Shown here: piece after piece, positions 1-8,873 of the stretch | How the letters are laid out: each line of letters starts with the position of its first letter | Numbering within the stretch: the first letter of the stretch is position 1 | Source: Ruminococcus sp. | GTDB lineage: Bacteria; Bacillota; Clostridia; Oscillospirales; Acutalibacteraceae | Reading direction: 5' to 3' | Assembly: GCA_017458845.1 (NCBI GenBank) | Contig: JAFSZY010000036.1 | Coordinates: 17,309 to 81,308 of the forward strand | Length of the DNA: 64,000 nucleotides | Notes under the pieces: model-generated | The model's input: the letters and a program-made list of their open reading frames with translations, nothing else | What the model was told of the DNA's origin: nothing | The model's database searches: none | Translations under genes and position numbers: made by a program

Positions 1-448
1 TTGTGATGAAGTCGTCAAGCTCCAGCACCTCATTGAGGAAAGCCATACGCTTTTTGTACTGCTCGTTGTCAACCTCGTAGATTTCCTTGAGAACGGTGTA
101 GGTTTCCCTGAGTGCGAGGTCCCACCATAATTGGGTGCGCTGACCGAAAACTACGCCAATTTCTTTGACATAATTTTTGCGGTTTTTGTACGGTATCTGA
201 CCGCCGATTTCACACTTGCCAGAGGTAGGGGTGAGGATGCCCGTGAGCATTTTGATTACGGTGGATTTTCCCGCGCCGTTGGGACCTATAAAGCCCATAA
301 TCTCGCCTTTGGGAACGTGAAAGCTGATGTCGTCAACTGCCGTTATTATTTCGTTTTTCGGTTTAAAAAAGGATTTGATACTGCCCTTGAGCCCGGGCTC
401 TTTGACAACCTTTTTGAATTCTTTGCGTAAGTTTTCTACATAAATCAT
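1..448 (-). CDS. ABC transporter ATP-binding protein (5' part only; runs off the window)
   Basis: The first 149 residues of an ABC ATPase read on the minus strand from an ATG at 446-448. A Walker A motif GPNGAGKST and a Q-loop region VFGQRTQLWWDL are visible. The Q-loop wording and the 'F..KKPK' type N-terminal insert resemble the uncharacterised ABC-2 type exporters of the COG4586 kind rather than importers; that subfamily assignment is recalled, not tested. Walker B and the signature motif lie outside the window. The gene diverges from the amylase at 647, so the roughly 200-bp gap must hold promoters for both. Substrate unknown. Confidence 0.88.
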   Translation of the reverse strand, partial: MIYVENLRKEFKKVVKEPGLKGSIKSFFKPKNEIITAVDDISFHVPKGEIMGFIGPNGAGKSTVIKMLTGILTPTSGKCEIGGQIPYKNRKNYVKEIGVVFGQRTQLWWDLALRETYTVLKEIYEVDNEQYKKRMAFLNEVLELDDFIT

Positions 449-566
449 ACTAGCATTATAGATTATGGAGAATGTATTTGCAAGTGTTTTAAAAACTGAT
501 AGTATTTATGGTGCATAATAAACAAAAATATATGTCAATTTTTTATACACAAATTCTCATTTTTTA

Positions 567-595
567 TTGATTGTATACCCAAAATGTGGTATAAT
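567..595 (+). promoter_or_regulatory. Promoter of the first amylase gene
   Basis: TTGATT (567-572), a 17-bp spacer and TATAAT (590-595) fit a sigma-A promoter about 50 bp upstream of the amylase start. The same TTGATT-17-TATAAT arrangement is found before the multi-module starch-binding protein (24649-24677). Confidence 0.8.
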
Positions 596-606
596 TACTC
601 TAACTT

Positions 607-627
607 GGGATTAAAGGCATTAATCCC
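607..627 (+). promoter_or_regulatory. Perfect 8-bp inverted repeat just after the transcription start
   Basis: GGGATTAA and TTAATCCC are separated by AGGCA, starting about 12 bp after the -10 box. The position fits a repressor operator or a 5'-UTR hairpin of the amylase transcript. There is no U-run, so a terminator is unlikely. Confidence 0.5.
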
Positions 628-646
628 GTAAATTCAGGAGGAAATT

Positions 647-3484
647 ATGAAAGTAAAAAGAAGTTTTATCTCCATTCTTCTTTGTCTTGCTCTGCTGTTT
701 ACGAGCGTCGCGGCTATCGGCGCTGTTCAGGCGACTGCGGCAAGCACCGAAAAGAAATCTACAGGCAACTCTAACACGGGCGAGCTTGTTCTCAAAGCTT
801 GGAACTGGCCTATCAGCGTAATCGAGGACAACCTCGACGAGATTGCTGACGCGGGCTTTACCGTTATCGAGACATCCGCCGTTAACGGTATCGTAGGCAG
901 CGGTAATTCCGTAACAGACTGGTATCAGTTCTATCAGCCCACAAATTACAGTATCGGTAATAAAATCGGTACGGAGGCTGAGTTCAAAACGCTCTGCTCC
1001 AACGCAAATGCTAAGGGTATCAAGATTATTGTTGACGTTGTTCTCAACCATACTACCGACCAGACAAGTATGGTTGACTCATCCTTGCAGCATTGGCATA
1101 GCTCCACAAACACGCTGCAGGGCGACGATTACAACGACCGCTATAAGGTTACACAGTGGCGCCAGAGCGGTATGCCCGACCTTGACACAAGCCGCTCGGA
1201 TATCCAGAGCGCGGCTAATACTTTCTTAAAGAGAATGATCTCCGACGGCGCTTCGGGTTTCCGTTTTGACGCGGCTAAGCATATTGAGCTTCCGTCTCAG
1301 TATGATGGTTCATATGGCTGCGCTTCAGATTACTGGCCCAATGCTCTTAACGGAGTTAACGCTACATTTATGTACGGCGAGGTTCTCGGCGGAACAAACG
1401 CCAACGAGTATATGAACTATATGAAGATTACGGATTCAGGCTACAGCGGCAACGTTAGATCCGCTATCCAGAGTTGGAATCTCCCTGCGAGCACTTTAAC
1501 AAACTATGACCACAGCGCTGATCCGGACTATCTTGTAAACTATGTTGAAACTCACGACAACTTTGTTGACGGCAACTACGGAATGTCTAACTTCCAGCTT
1601 CAGCTTGCGTGGGCGGCTATTGCGGCTATGGGCAACAACTGTATGTATCTTGCCCGTCCTTACGGCTCAACCTCAAGTTATACATCGGGCGGCACAGGCT
1701 ACAAGGGTTCCAACAACGTGTATGACGGCGGTGACGGAGCTTACCTCTTACCTCAGGTTGCGGAGGTTAACAAGTTCCACAACGCTATGAGCGGCAAGGC
1801 TACATATGTTTCCAACATCAATAACAATACCCAGGTTGTCGCGGTAAGACGCGGAACTGACGGTATATGCATTATCAACGCGGGCGCCTCGGCGGTAACC
1901 TTCTCCGGCGTTTATACAGGTATGGCTAACGGCACATACAAGGATACAATCAACAACACTTCCTTTACAGTATCGAACGGTTATATGAGCGGTACGGTAA
2001 ATAGTGGTCAGATTTATCCGATTTACAATTCTTCATCATCAAGCGAAGTATCTCTCTCCGATTGCTACCTCCACGGCTGGATCGGCAATCAGGACTACAC
2101 AGGCACAGACTACCACTTCAACTCAAGCGGAAGCCTCACAGCAACATTCGCCAGTGACAGCTATGTATATATCAACGCAAACGGCACAGATTATAAGACA
2201 GCTTCTTATGTAAGCGGCAGCTCTGGTTCATTCTACGCAGGCAATACCGAGAAGATGTACGTTCCGGCGGGTACAGCTACCTTTACTCTCACAAAGAGCG
2301 GTACAGGCTTTAACCTCAGCTACACCACCAGCGGCGGTAATGTAACCGAGCCCACATCATCGGGCGGTACAACAAGCGGCGCGCTCTATCTTAACGCTTC
2401 ATACGCGAGCACAGCGAGTCCGAAGTGGTACATCTGGACTTGGGGCACAGGCAGCGGCAGAGCTGTACAAGGTACATTAGACAGTACAAGCGGCTACTAT
2501 AAATTCACTGATTATGATTCAAATGTGATTTTCCTTCGTGTTGACCCGAGCAGTTCATTTGATGGTTCAAGCTGGAGCAATCCTCCCGTATGGAACAAGA
2601 CAGATGATTTGACTGTTCCCAGTGGCAAGAACCTCTTTACTATAGACGGTTGGCTTACGGGCACATGGGGCACATACACTGAGCCCACACCCACATATGA
2701 TTACACCGTTAATTATATCTATGAGGATTATAACGGCAACACAAATACTATTACCAGGACAGTTGAGGATTCAGAATTAACAGACGCCGGTACGATTGCG
2801 GCGCTCAATGATCCTTCGGGGATACTTAAGGATCCTAAGTACTCCTATTCTATCGGAAGCGCTTCAAAATCCGACACGACAATCACTGCTTACCTTACTA
2901 AAACCGAGAAAAAATATACGGTTAACTTAAACGGCACAAAGCAGGGTGAGTACTCGTATATGGATCAAGCGACAATAACGAACTCTACGGCTACAGGCTT
3001 CTTAATTGACGGTAATCTGGTTAAGTACGGCAACGCTATCACGTTCTACGTTACCGGTAATGTTGAAGTTACCACAGACGCGAGCGCGACTCACGAAGAT
3101 ACTGCTATCCTGACTCATAACGGCACATATCTCAAGGGTGACACGCTCTCACTCGAGTTGCTCGCTACAGCGAATGTTGAAGACTTTAACCGTATGGGTG
3201 TTGCGTTCAGCCTGAGTTCAAAGACCAATACTCAGATTGCGGCAGCTGTCAACTCATTCACTACATTAGGCAGCACAAAGACAGTTAACGGAATTGGTGT
3301 TCATAACTCAAATGTCGACTGGCCCAACTCCTCGGGACAGTATCAGTTCAGATATGCTCCTTATATGTCCATCAGTAAAATTCCTTCTGGCTCCTCACTC
3401 TACTTCTATACTTTCGCTGCAACAGACAACGCGGTTGTTATCAGTGACGCTGTTCAGGTACAGATTGCGTCTATTACCGCGTAA
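647..3484 (+). CDS. Secreted alpha-amylase, GH13 (subfamily 28-like), multi-domain
   Basis: A 945-residue exported endo-amylase that should cut internal alpha-1,4 bonds of starch outside the cell. Residues 1-32 form a signal peptide. The GH13 regions are clear: DVVLNH (130-135), GFRFDAAKH with nucleophile D208, YGEV with acid/base E245, and ETHD with D304. The GFRFDAAKHIELP wording matches Bacillus subtilis AmyE (GH13_28). After the barrel (about residue 460) come two aromatic-rich beta modules that resemble starch-binding modules, then a MucBP-like stretch, then a C-terminal domain I do not recognise. No dockerin or sortase motif is present. RBS AGGAGG (636-641) supports the ATG at 647. Confidence 0.93.
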   Translation: MKVKRSFISILLCLALLFTSVAAIGAVQATAASTEKKSTGNSNTGELVLKAWNWPISVIEDNLDEIADAGFTVIETSAVNGIVGSGNSVTDWYQFYQPTNYSIGNKIGTEAEFKTLCSNANAKGIKIIVDVVLNHTTDQTSMVDSSLQHWHSSTNTLQGDDYNDRYKVTQWRQSGMPDLDTSRSDIQSAANTFLKRMISDGASGFRFDAAKHIELPSQYDGSYGCASDYWPNALNGVNATFMYGEVLGGTNANEYMNYMKITDSGYSGNVRSAIQSWNLPASTLTNYDHSADPDYLVNYVETHDNFVDGNYGMSNFQLQLAWAAIAAMGNNCMYLARPYGSTSSYTSGGTGYKGSNNVYDGGDGAYLLPQVAEVNKFHNAMSGKATYVSNINNNTQVVAVRRGTDGICIINAGASAVTFSGVYTGMANGTYKDTINNTSFTVSNGYMSGTVNSGQIYPIYNSSSSSEVSLSDCYLHGWIGNQDYTGTDYHFNSSGSLTATFASDSYVYINANGTDYKTASYVSGSSGSFYAGNTEKMYVPAGTATFTLTKSGTGFNLSYTTSGGNVTEPTSSGGTTSGALYLNASYASTASPKWYIWTWGTGSGRAVQGTLDSTSGYYKFTDYDSNVIFLRVDPSSSFDGSSWSNPPVWNKTDDLTVPSGKNLFTIDGWLTGTWGTYTEPTPTYDYTVNYIYEDYNGNTNTITRTVEDSELTDAGTIAALNDPSGILKDPKYSYSIGSASKSDTTITAYLTKTEKKYTVNLNGTKQGEYSYMDQATITNSTATGFLIDGNLVKYGNAITFYVTGNVEVTTDASATHEDTAILTHNGTYLKGDTLSLELLATANVEDFNRMGVAFSLSSKTNTQIAAAVNSFTTLGSTKTVNGIGVHNSNVDWPNSSGQYQFRYAPYMSISKIPSGSSLYFYTFAATDNAVVISDAVQVQIASITA

Positions 3485-3499
3485 ATCAACTATCAATTA

Positions 3500-3526
3500 C
3501 GGCTCCCTTTTCGGGAGCCGTTTTTT
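3500..3526 (+). terminator. Terminator after the amylase
   Basis: CGGCTCCC / GGGAGCCG stem with a TTTT loop, followed by a T-run. Confidence 0.9.
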
Positions 3527-3582
3527 CACTTGCCATTTTGTACGGTATATGTTATTATGAACTCAACCGAGGAGGGATTAAT

Positions 3583-4428
3583 ATGAAAGTAAAAATCATT
3601 TCCGACAGTACCTGCGACCTGTCTTCCGAACTTATCAAAAAATATGATATAGCTATCCTGCCGCTCTTTGTTAATATGGCAAACAAAACTATGCGCGACG
3701 GCACCGAGGTGGTGCCCGAGGATATCTACAGCTATGTTAAGGAAACAGGCGTACTCCCCAAGACAGCCGCTCCCAACATCAGCGACTACCTCGATATCTT
3801 TAACGAGTGGCACGACAAGGGCTATTCGATTGTGCATTTTAATATTAGCAGCGAGTTCTCCAGCGCCTACAACACCGCTTGCCTCGCAGCAGAGGAAGTC
3901 GGCGACGTGTGCGTTGTGGACAGCCGTAACCTTTCCACGGGACAAGGTCTCGTAGTGCTTTACGGCGCCGAGCTAGCCGCCGAGGGCAAGCCGATTGAGG
4001 AGATTAAGGCGGCTTGTGATGAAATCGCTCCCAGAGTCGAGGCGAGCTTTGTCGTTGACAGCATAGACTATCTCTACAAGGGCGGACGCTGCAGTGCGGT
4101 TGCCGCTTTGGGAGCCAATCTTCTAAGGCTCAAGCCTCTCATAGATGTTGTCGATGGAAAAATGACCTCGGGCAAAAAGTATCGTGGAAACATAGACAGA
4201 GTTATTCTTAACTATGTTGACGATAAACTCCGTGACCGCGACGATATCGACTTCAAGAGGATTTTTATTACTCACACCAAGTGCAACCCCGAAACAGTCA
4301 AGGAGGTTGAAGCCAAGGTTAAGGAGCTTTGCCCTCAGTTTGAGGAAATCCTCGAGACTACTGCGGGCTGTACCGTAACTTCCCATTGCGGACCGAATAC
4401 GCTGGGAGTTTTGTTTATTAGGAAATAA
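3583..4428 (+). CDS. DegV family fatty-acid-binding protein
   Basis: A 281-residue protein beginning MKVKIISDSTCDLSSE, the standard DegV opening in which the SDSTCDL loop contacts the bound fatty acid. Length matches the family (about 280). DegV/FakB proteins bind long-chain fatty acids, and FakB members present them to the kinase FakA; whether this one is a FakB is not visible here. The frame is open 15 codons further upstream, but GAGGAGGG ending 6 bp before the ATG at 3583 decides the start. The gene stands alone behind the amylase terminator. Confidence 0.92.
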   Translation: MKVKIISDSTCDLSSELIKKYDIAILPLFVNMANKTMRDGTEVVPEDIYSYVKETGVLPKTAAPNISDYLDIFNEWHDKGYSIVHFNISSEFSSAYNTACLAAEEVGDVCVVDSRNLSTGQGLVVLYGAELAAEGKPIEEIKAACDEIAPRVEASFVVDSIDYLYKGGRCSAVAALGANLLRLKPLIDVVDGKMTSGKKYRGNIDRVILNYVDDKLRDRDDIDFKRIFITHTKCNPETVKEVEAKVKELCPQFEEILETTAGCTVTSHCGPNTLGVLFIRK

Positions 4429-4431
4429 CAG

Positions 4432-4680
4432 GAACAGTTAACAGTTAACAAGTAACAGGTAACAGTTGTGGTCGGGTAGAGATGTTCCATCTTCCGAAAC
4501 GTAAGTGTTCCGATTGGATAAATATTGATATATACAAATTTAGCCCAAAGGTCAGTTTTAACCTCTGGGCTTATCTTTATAGTACTAGATGATTATAAAT
4601 AGTTCGGGAACAAAAGGCTTGAATCGGTTGATGTTTTGTTCTCGACAATAATTGTTAACTATTAACTGTTACTTGTTAAC
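4432..4680. repeat. Dispersed intergenic repeat, family A (copy 1)
   Basis: The 250-bp gap between degV and argS starts and ends with degenerate copies of AACAGTTAAC in inverted orientation. Inside are two blocks also found, reverse-complemented, at 21325-21590: one around GATTGGATAAAT (about 4470-4545) and one around TAGTTCGGGAACA (about 4580-4650). No ORF is seen. An internal hairpin (about 4548-4577, AGCCCA...TGGGCT) may serve as a terminator. Confidence 0.7.
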
Positions 4681-4682
4681 TC

Positions 4683-6416
4683 CTACATAGCTTCAGGGCA
4701 ATCAATATTGAACATATCGAGAACGTTCTTGATAACAGTTTTAACTGCCAGGCAGAGGCTGAGTCGCGCCTGCATAAGGCTCTCGTCGTCGCACTTAACC
4801 CTGCAAGCGTTGTAAAATTTGTGGAAGAGCGTTGCCGTCTTTGTTACGTATCTTGTGATTCGGGTGGGATCATATTCCTTAGCGGCTGAGACAATCTCGT
4901 CCTCAAACTCCGCTATGTGGTTAATGAGCTCCAGCTCCTCGGGCTGAGAAAGCATTTTGAGTTCCTCGGCGCTTACTGCCTTGGGCTCTATATTGTCTTT
5001 AGCTAATGCTTTTAATATACTGCAAATCCTGGCGTGAGCGTACTGAACGTAATAAACGGGGTTCTGGTTGTCCTGCTGTACGGCTATGTCGAGGTCAAAG
5101 TCCATCTGGGTATTTGCTTCTCTGGTGTTGAACAGAAAGCGCGCGCTGTCCACGGGAACCTCGTCGAGCAGGTCGCTGAGCTGAATTGCCTTGCCTGTGC
5201 GCTTGCTCATTTTGACAACCTGTCCGCCCGACACGAGCTTTACGAGCTGCATAAGCACAACCACAAGCTCTTCGCCGTTATAGCCTATGGCGTCCATAGC
5301 GCCCTTCATCCTCATAACGTGACCGTGGTGGTCTGCGCCCCAGATATCGATGAGGGTTTCAAAGCCTCTGTCGAATTTGTTCTTGTGATAGGCTATGTCC
5401 GCCGCAAAGTAGGTGGGGTTGCCGTTCTGACGAATCAGCACGTCGTCCTTGAGCTCCAGCTTATCTATATAGTCCTGAGTTTTGCCCTCTTTGAGCAGAA
5501 TTTCGGTGCAGACGTCTTTGTTTTTGTACCAAATCGCGCCCTCTTTTTCGTAGGTGAGACCTTTTTCGGTGAGCAGGTCTACAACTGCCTTGACCTCGCC
5601 GCTCTCGTGGAGAACGCTCTCAAAGAACCATTTGTCGTATTTGATTTTATACTTCGCCATATCGCTCTGCATTTTGGCGATATTTTTTGGCAGGGCGTAG
5701 TCTACTAATGCTTTCTTGCGTGTTTCGCTGTCGGCATCCGCAAGCTTGTCGCCGAACTCGTCGGCATACGCCTGAGCGCTTTCTGTGATGTCCGCGCCCT
5801 GATAGCCGTCCTCGGGGAACTCTACGCCTTCCTTATAAATTTGCAGATATCTTGCTTCCAGCGAGCAGGCGAACTTTTCAATCTGATTGCCCGCGTCGTT
5901 TACATAAAATTCACGGTAGGCGCTGTAGCCCGCCTTGTCGAGTACGGCGGCGAGACAGTCGCCCAGAGCTCCGCCCCTGGCGTTGCCCATATGCATAGGG
6001 CCTGTGGGATTGGCGGACACGAACTCTACCATAACCTTCTTGCCTTTGCCAAAGTCAGAGCTTCCGTAGCTTTCCTTCTGAACTTCAACGTCTTTTAAAA
6101 CAGCGGCGTAATAATCGCCCGAGAAAAAGAAGTTGATGAATCCCGGTCCCGCGGTCTCGCATCTGTCAAAGTATGTGCCGTCGAGCTCAATGTTCGAGGT
6201 GATAGCCTGAGCTATTTTGATGGGAGCGGTTTTGAAAACTCTCGCTCCCGCCATTGCCGCGTTGGTGGCAAAATCGCCGTTTTTCCTGTCCGCGGGCGTC
6301 TCGATGATGAACTCGGGGATTTCCGCGTTTATAAGCTCGCCGTTTTCCATAGCCTTTTTGATGGCGTTTTCAACGGCGGTTCTAAGCTGAATTTTTGCAG
6401 TGTTTAAAGTGTTCAT
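4683..6416 (-). CDS. argS: Arginyl-tRNA synthetase
   Basis: A 577-residue class I aminoacyl-tRNA synthetase that charges tRNA-Arg. The HIGH-equivalent HMGN lies at residues 142-145 in the block ANPTGPMHMGNARGG, and KMSKR at 402-406. The N-terminal region (1-115) corresponds to the Add-1 tRNA-binding domain and the C-terminal 110 residues to the DALR anticodon-binding domain. Length is typical. It follows the DUF1934 gene by 4 bp on the same strand, as ywiB precedes argS in Bacillus, so co-transcription with that gene and murI is likely. Confidence 0.97.
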   Translation of the reverse strand: MNTLNTAKIQLRTAVENAIKKAMENGELINAEIPEFIIETPADRKNGDFATNAAMAGARVFKTAPIKIAQAITSNIELDGTYFDRCETAGPGFINFFFSGDYYAAVLKDVEVQKESYGSSDFGKGKKVMVEFVSANPTGPMHMGNARGGALGDCLAAVLDKAGYSAYREFYVNDAGNQIEKFACSLEARYLQIYKEGVEFPEDGYQGADITESAQAYADEFGDKLADADSETRKKALVDYALPKNIAKMQSDMAKYKIKYDKWFFESVLHESGEVKAVVDLLTEKGLTYEKEGAIWYKNKDVCTEILLKEGKTQDYIDKLELKDDVLIRQNGNPTYFAADIAYHKNKFDRGFETLIDIWGADHHGHVMRMKGAMDAIGYNGEELVVVLMQLVKLVSGGQVVKMSKRTGKAIQLSDLLDEVPVDSARFLFNTREANTQMDFDLDIAVQQDNQNPVYYVQYAHARICSILKALAKDNIEPKAVSAEELKMLSQPEELELINHIAEFEDEIVSAAKEYDPTRITRYVTKTATLFHKFYNACRVKCDDESLMQARLSLCLAVKTVIKNVLDMFNIDCPEAM

Positions 6417-6420
6417 TTTT

Positions 6421-6861
6421 TCAACCCTTTTCTTTAATGTCTATGTAGAACTCGTTTTTTGAGAGGAACTCGTTGTTGAAGCTGAGCTCGTAGCTGACGT
6501 GAAGCTTGCCGCCCTTGTCGCTGAGCTCGTTATCGATGGAGTCGGTGTAAACTCCAATCATCAAGTCTCCCATAATAGTGCGGTAAAAGCACTGGTGACG
6601 CTTATCTTTTTCAAGAATGAGGCGCGTCTGGGTTTCGCCCTTGCGGATTATGGTGACCTTGTCATCGCTCTCAACCTTGACAACGTTGTTTGTGGATATG
6701 GCGGGGTTTTCCTCGTCATATTCCTTGTATGAAATAAAAGTATGTCCAAGGTTATTTATCATATAGCTGCCGACGGTAGTGAGTTCGATTTTGTCCTTTT
6801 CGCCGTCGATTTCCTGAATTCCCGTTACGGTAATCAGGTAGTTGTTTTTATTTTCACTCAT
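6421..6861 (-). CDS. DUF1934 (YwiB-like) beta-barrel protein
   Basis: A 146-residue protein with the DUF1934 pattern: an N-terminal strand with a polar V-T-G segment, a central YMINNLGHTFISYKEY block, and a C-terminal strand ending near FYIDIKEKG. DUF1934 members are small calycin-like barrels with no known activity. The position directly before argS is the conserved one in Firmicutes. It starts 7 bp after the murI stop, which suggests a murI-DUF1934-argS operon. Family assignment rests on recall of the pattern and context. Confidence 0.8.
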   Translation of the reverse strand: MSENKNNYLITVTGIQEIDGEKDKIELTTVGSYMINNLGHTFISYKEYDEENPAISTNNVVKVESDDKVTIIRKGETQTRLILEKDKRHQCFYRTIMGDLMIGVYTDSIDNELSDKGGKLHVSYELSFNNEFLSKNEFYIDIKEKG

Positions 6862-6868
6862 TTTTTCC

Positions 6869-7681
6869 TCAGTATTTCTCTATATCAATCTGTGTGACCG
6901 TGTGGCTCACGTTCTCGCCCAGGAACACTCCCGCTACGTTCTCAAAGCCGTCGGGTGTGTCCGAAACATAGTATTCGCACGAGCCGATTTGACTGCTGTC
7001 GTTCAAAAGATTATTCTCTTTTAGAATTTTAGCGGCGTAAATAGCGGTTTCCCTGCCGCTGTCAATCAGCGTTACGCTGTCGCCGATAACATTTGAAATA
7101 GCCTTGGAGATAATCGGATAATGTGTGCAGCCGAGTATTACCGTGTCAGCTTCGGCTTTTATAATCTTCTCAAGATATCTTTCGATAACCAGCTTTGTCA
7201 CGGGGTCGTCCTTATCGATAAACCCGCTCTCTACAAGCGGCACAAACAGCGGGCAGTCCTGCTCGATAACCTCAACCGCGCTGTCAAAGCTGTGGATGAG
7301 GTCGCGGTAGCTGTGGCTGTTGATGGTCGCGCTGGTACCTATTACGCCGATTTTCTTGTTCTTTGTAGCCTTCGCGGCGGCAAAACAAGTTGGCGACACA
7401 ACGCCCGTGTAAGGGACAGGCAGGTCTTTTTTGAGGTTAAGCGCAACTGAGCTGACCGTACCGCACGCCGCGATAATCATTTTAACATTATTCTTTAAAA
7501 GAAATTTAGTGTCCTGCCTGGCGTATTTTTTTATGGTATCGTTCGAGCGTGTTCCGTAGGGAACTCTGCCTGTGTCGCCGAAATATATGATATTCTCGTT
7601 TGGCAAAACGTTTTTGAGCTCGCGCACGGCGGTAAGTCCGCCGAGTCCCGAGTCAAAAACACCTATTGGAGCGTTGTTCAT
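6869..7681 (-). CDS. murI: Glutamate racemase
   Basis: A 270-residue enzyme interconverting L- and D-glutamate for peptidoglycan stem peptides, in the cytoplasm. The N-terminus IGVFDSGLGGLTAVRE and the second catalytic cysteine block LGCTHYP are canonical. The first cysteine block reads AACGTVSS, where most family members have ACNTAS, so the asparagine after the catalytic cysteine is replaced by glycine; the cysteine itself is kept. First gene of the murI-DUF1934-argS set, with its own promoter upstream. Confidence 0.95.
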   Translation of the reverse strand: MNNAPIGVFDSGLGGLTAVRELKNVLPNENIIYFGDTGRVPYGTRSNDTIKKYARQDTKFLLKNNVKMIIAACGTVSSVALNLKKDLPVPYTGVVSPTCFAAAKATKNKKIGVIGTSATINSHSYRDLIHSFDSAVEVIEQDCPLFVPLVESGFIDKDDPVTKLVIERYLEKIIKAEADTVILGCTHYPIISKAISNVIGDSVTLIDSGRETAIYAAKILKENNLLNDSSQIGSCEYYVSDTPDGFENVAGVFLGENVSHTVTQIDIEKY

Positions 7682-7716
7682 ATCGCATTTTCCTTTGCAT
7701 AATATTACAATTTATA

Positions 7717-7745
7717 ATGATAACATAAATATATAAATGTTTCAA
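7717..7745 (-). promoter_or_regulatory. Promoter of murI
   Basis: Minus strand: TTGAAA (7740-7745), 17-bp spacer, TATCAT (7717-7722), 36 bp before the murI ATG. Confidence 0.6.
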
Positions 7746-7777
7746 GATGTTTTTACCCCCTTATACCACGGGATATG

Positions 7778-7806
7778 TTGACAAACTGCCTGCTTAAAGC
7801 TATAAT
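7778..7806 (+). promoter_or_regulatory. Consensus sigma-A promoter
   Basis: TTGACA (7778-7783), 17-bp spacer and TATAAT (7801-7806): an exact consensus match, 34 bp before the ATG at 7841. The gene behind it is probably well expressed. Confidence 0.9.
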
Positions 7807-7840
7807 AACTGTATCTACGTAAAAAGGATTGATAACACTT

Positions 7841-8638
7841 ATGGATATTAATGTTGCTTTTAAATCAGTTTCGGATAAGGTTGAGGGAGCGCTCGCCGTT
7901 CAGGGCTTTAAGAAAGAAAAGGTTTCCCCGAACGAAGGGGAGATGGTAAGCCTCTATACATCCGACACACTCGCGTATTCGGTAGTTTATTTTACCGACA
8001 AGATGCACTTTGTTATGCGCCAGTGCGCTATGACCGATGACGGTCCCGACAATGAATGGAAAACCCTTGCCACATGGATGCTCGATCCCGAAAAGGACAC
8101 AACAAAGGAAGTTGACTCCATTGCCAACGACTTTGTGGACAACTGCACCAGCGTTTCCGCCGCCAAGCGCGCTAAGTCATTGAAGAAGAAAAAGAAGAAG
8201 AGCGACGACGAGGGCACGGCTGACCCGCTGTTCCTCTCAAAGCGTTTTGTCACATTCTTCCCCGAGCTCAAAGAGGAGATCAAGCAGGAGGAGGATTGCT
8301 ACTATCCCTTCCGCGGCGTTACTTTTACGAGAGCGTCAATCAATCCCAAGCTTCAGAACTTTGTTAAAACCGCGAGCAAAAAGGAAATGGAAAAGCTCGG
8401 CTCGCTTCTGAGCGCTCAGTACGCCAACGGCGACGTTGACACACGTTCCATTATAACTATAGTTATTCTCAACGAAATGCCCGAGGATAAGCACGACGCT
8501 ATCAACGCTTGCCTGTCTGAGGATTTGCAGAGAGCTTGGAAAAACGCTCTCAAATTCAAGGGCAAAAAGGTTAAGCCCGAAAAGCCCAAGAAGAAAAAAC
8601 AGTCAATGGTCGAAAGACTTCAGGCTAAACAGCAGTAG
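7841..8638 (+). CDS. Conserved-looking cytoplasmic protein of unknown function
   Basis: A 265-residue protein with no signal peptide or membrane segment; I do not recognise the family. It has an N-terminal alpha/beta-like part (about 1-110), a highly basic run KSLKKKKKKSDDE near residue 120, and a lysine-rich tail KPKKKKQSMVERLQAKQQ. The basic runs could bind nucleic acid or the ribosome, but that is speculation. A TTG 12 bp upstream is in frame, but AAAAAGG sits right next to it, so the ATG at 7841 is the better start. The perfect promoter and following terminator mark it as a single-gene unit. Confidence 0.8.
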   Translation: MDINVAFKSVSDKVEGALAVQGFKKEKVSPNEGEMVSLYTSDTLAYSVVYFTDKMHFVMRQCAMTDDGPDNEWKTLATWMLDPEKDTTKEVDSIANDFVDNCTSVSAAKRAKSLKKKKKKSDDEGTADPLFLSKRFVTFFPELKEEIKQEEDCYYPFRGVTFTRASINPKLQNFVKTASKKEMEKLGSLLSAQYANGDVDTRSIITIVILNEMPEDKHDAINACLSEDLQRAWKNALKFKGKKVKPEKPKKKKQSMVERLQAKQQ

Positions 8639-8639
8639 T

Positions 8640-8668
8640 AAAAAGGCTCCGATTATCGGAGCCTTTTT
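8640..8668 (+). terminator. Terminator
   Basis: AAAAAGGCTCCG / CGGAGCCTTTTT hairpin with loop ATTAT and a T-run. Confidence 0.9.
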
Positions 8669-8873
8669 AAGTGGTTAGTGGTCAGTAGTCAGCGTTCACA
8701 AATTTGTGTGTTTTTTTAGTGCGGTTTTTACAAATTACTCCTTTTATATTCTACATTTTAAATAATGGAAATATATATAGTATAATGTTATAATAAATAT
8801 GGTGAAAGAGCCTTATGGTGCTTTTATCAAAAGGGCATTTTAAGTATTTGTCAACACAAAGGAGTTGGTTGTT

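Noticed and set aside
4429..4682. A small RNA or gene between degV and argS
   Set aside because: Its blocks recur at 21.3-21.6 kb, so it is better explained as a dispersed repeat.
5034..5708. A 224-codon open frame on the plus strand inside argS
   Set aside because: It is the mirror of a strongly conserved argS reading frame, with no RBS and no recognisable protein.
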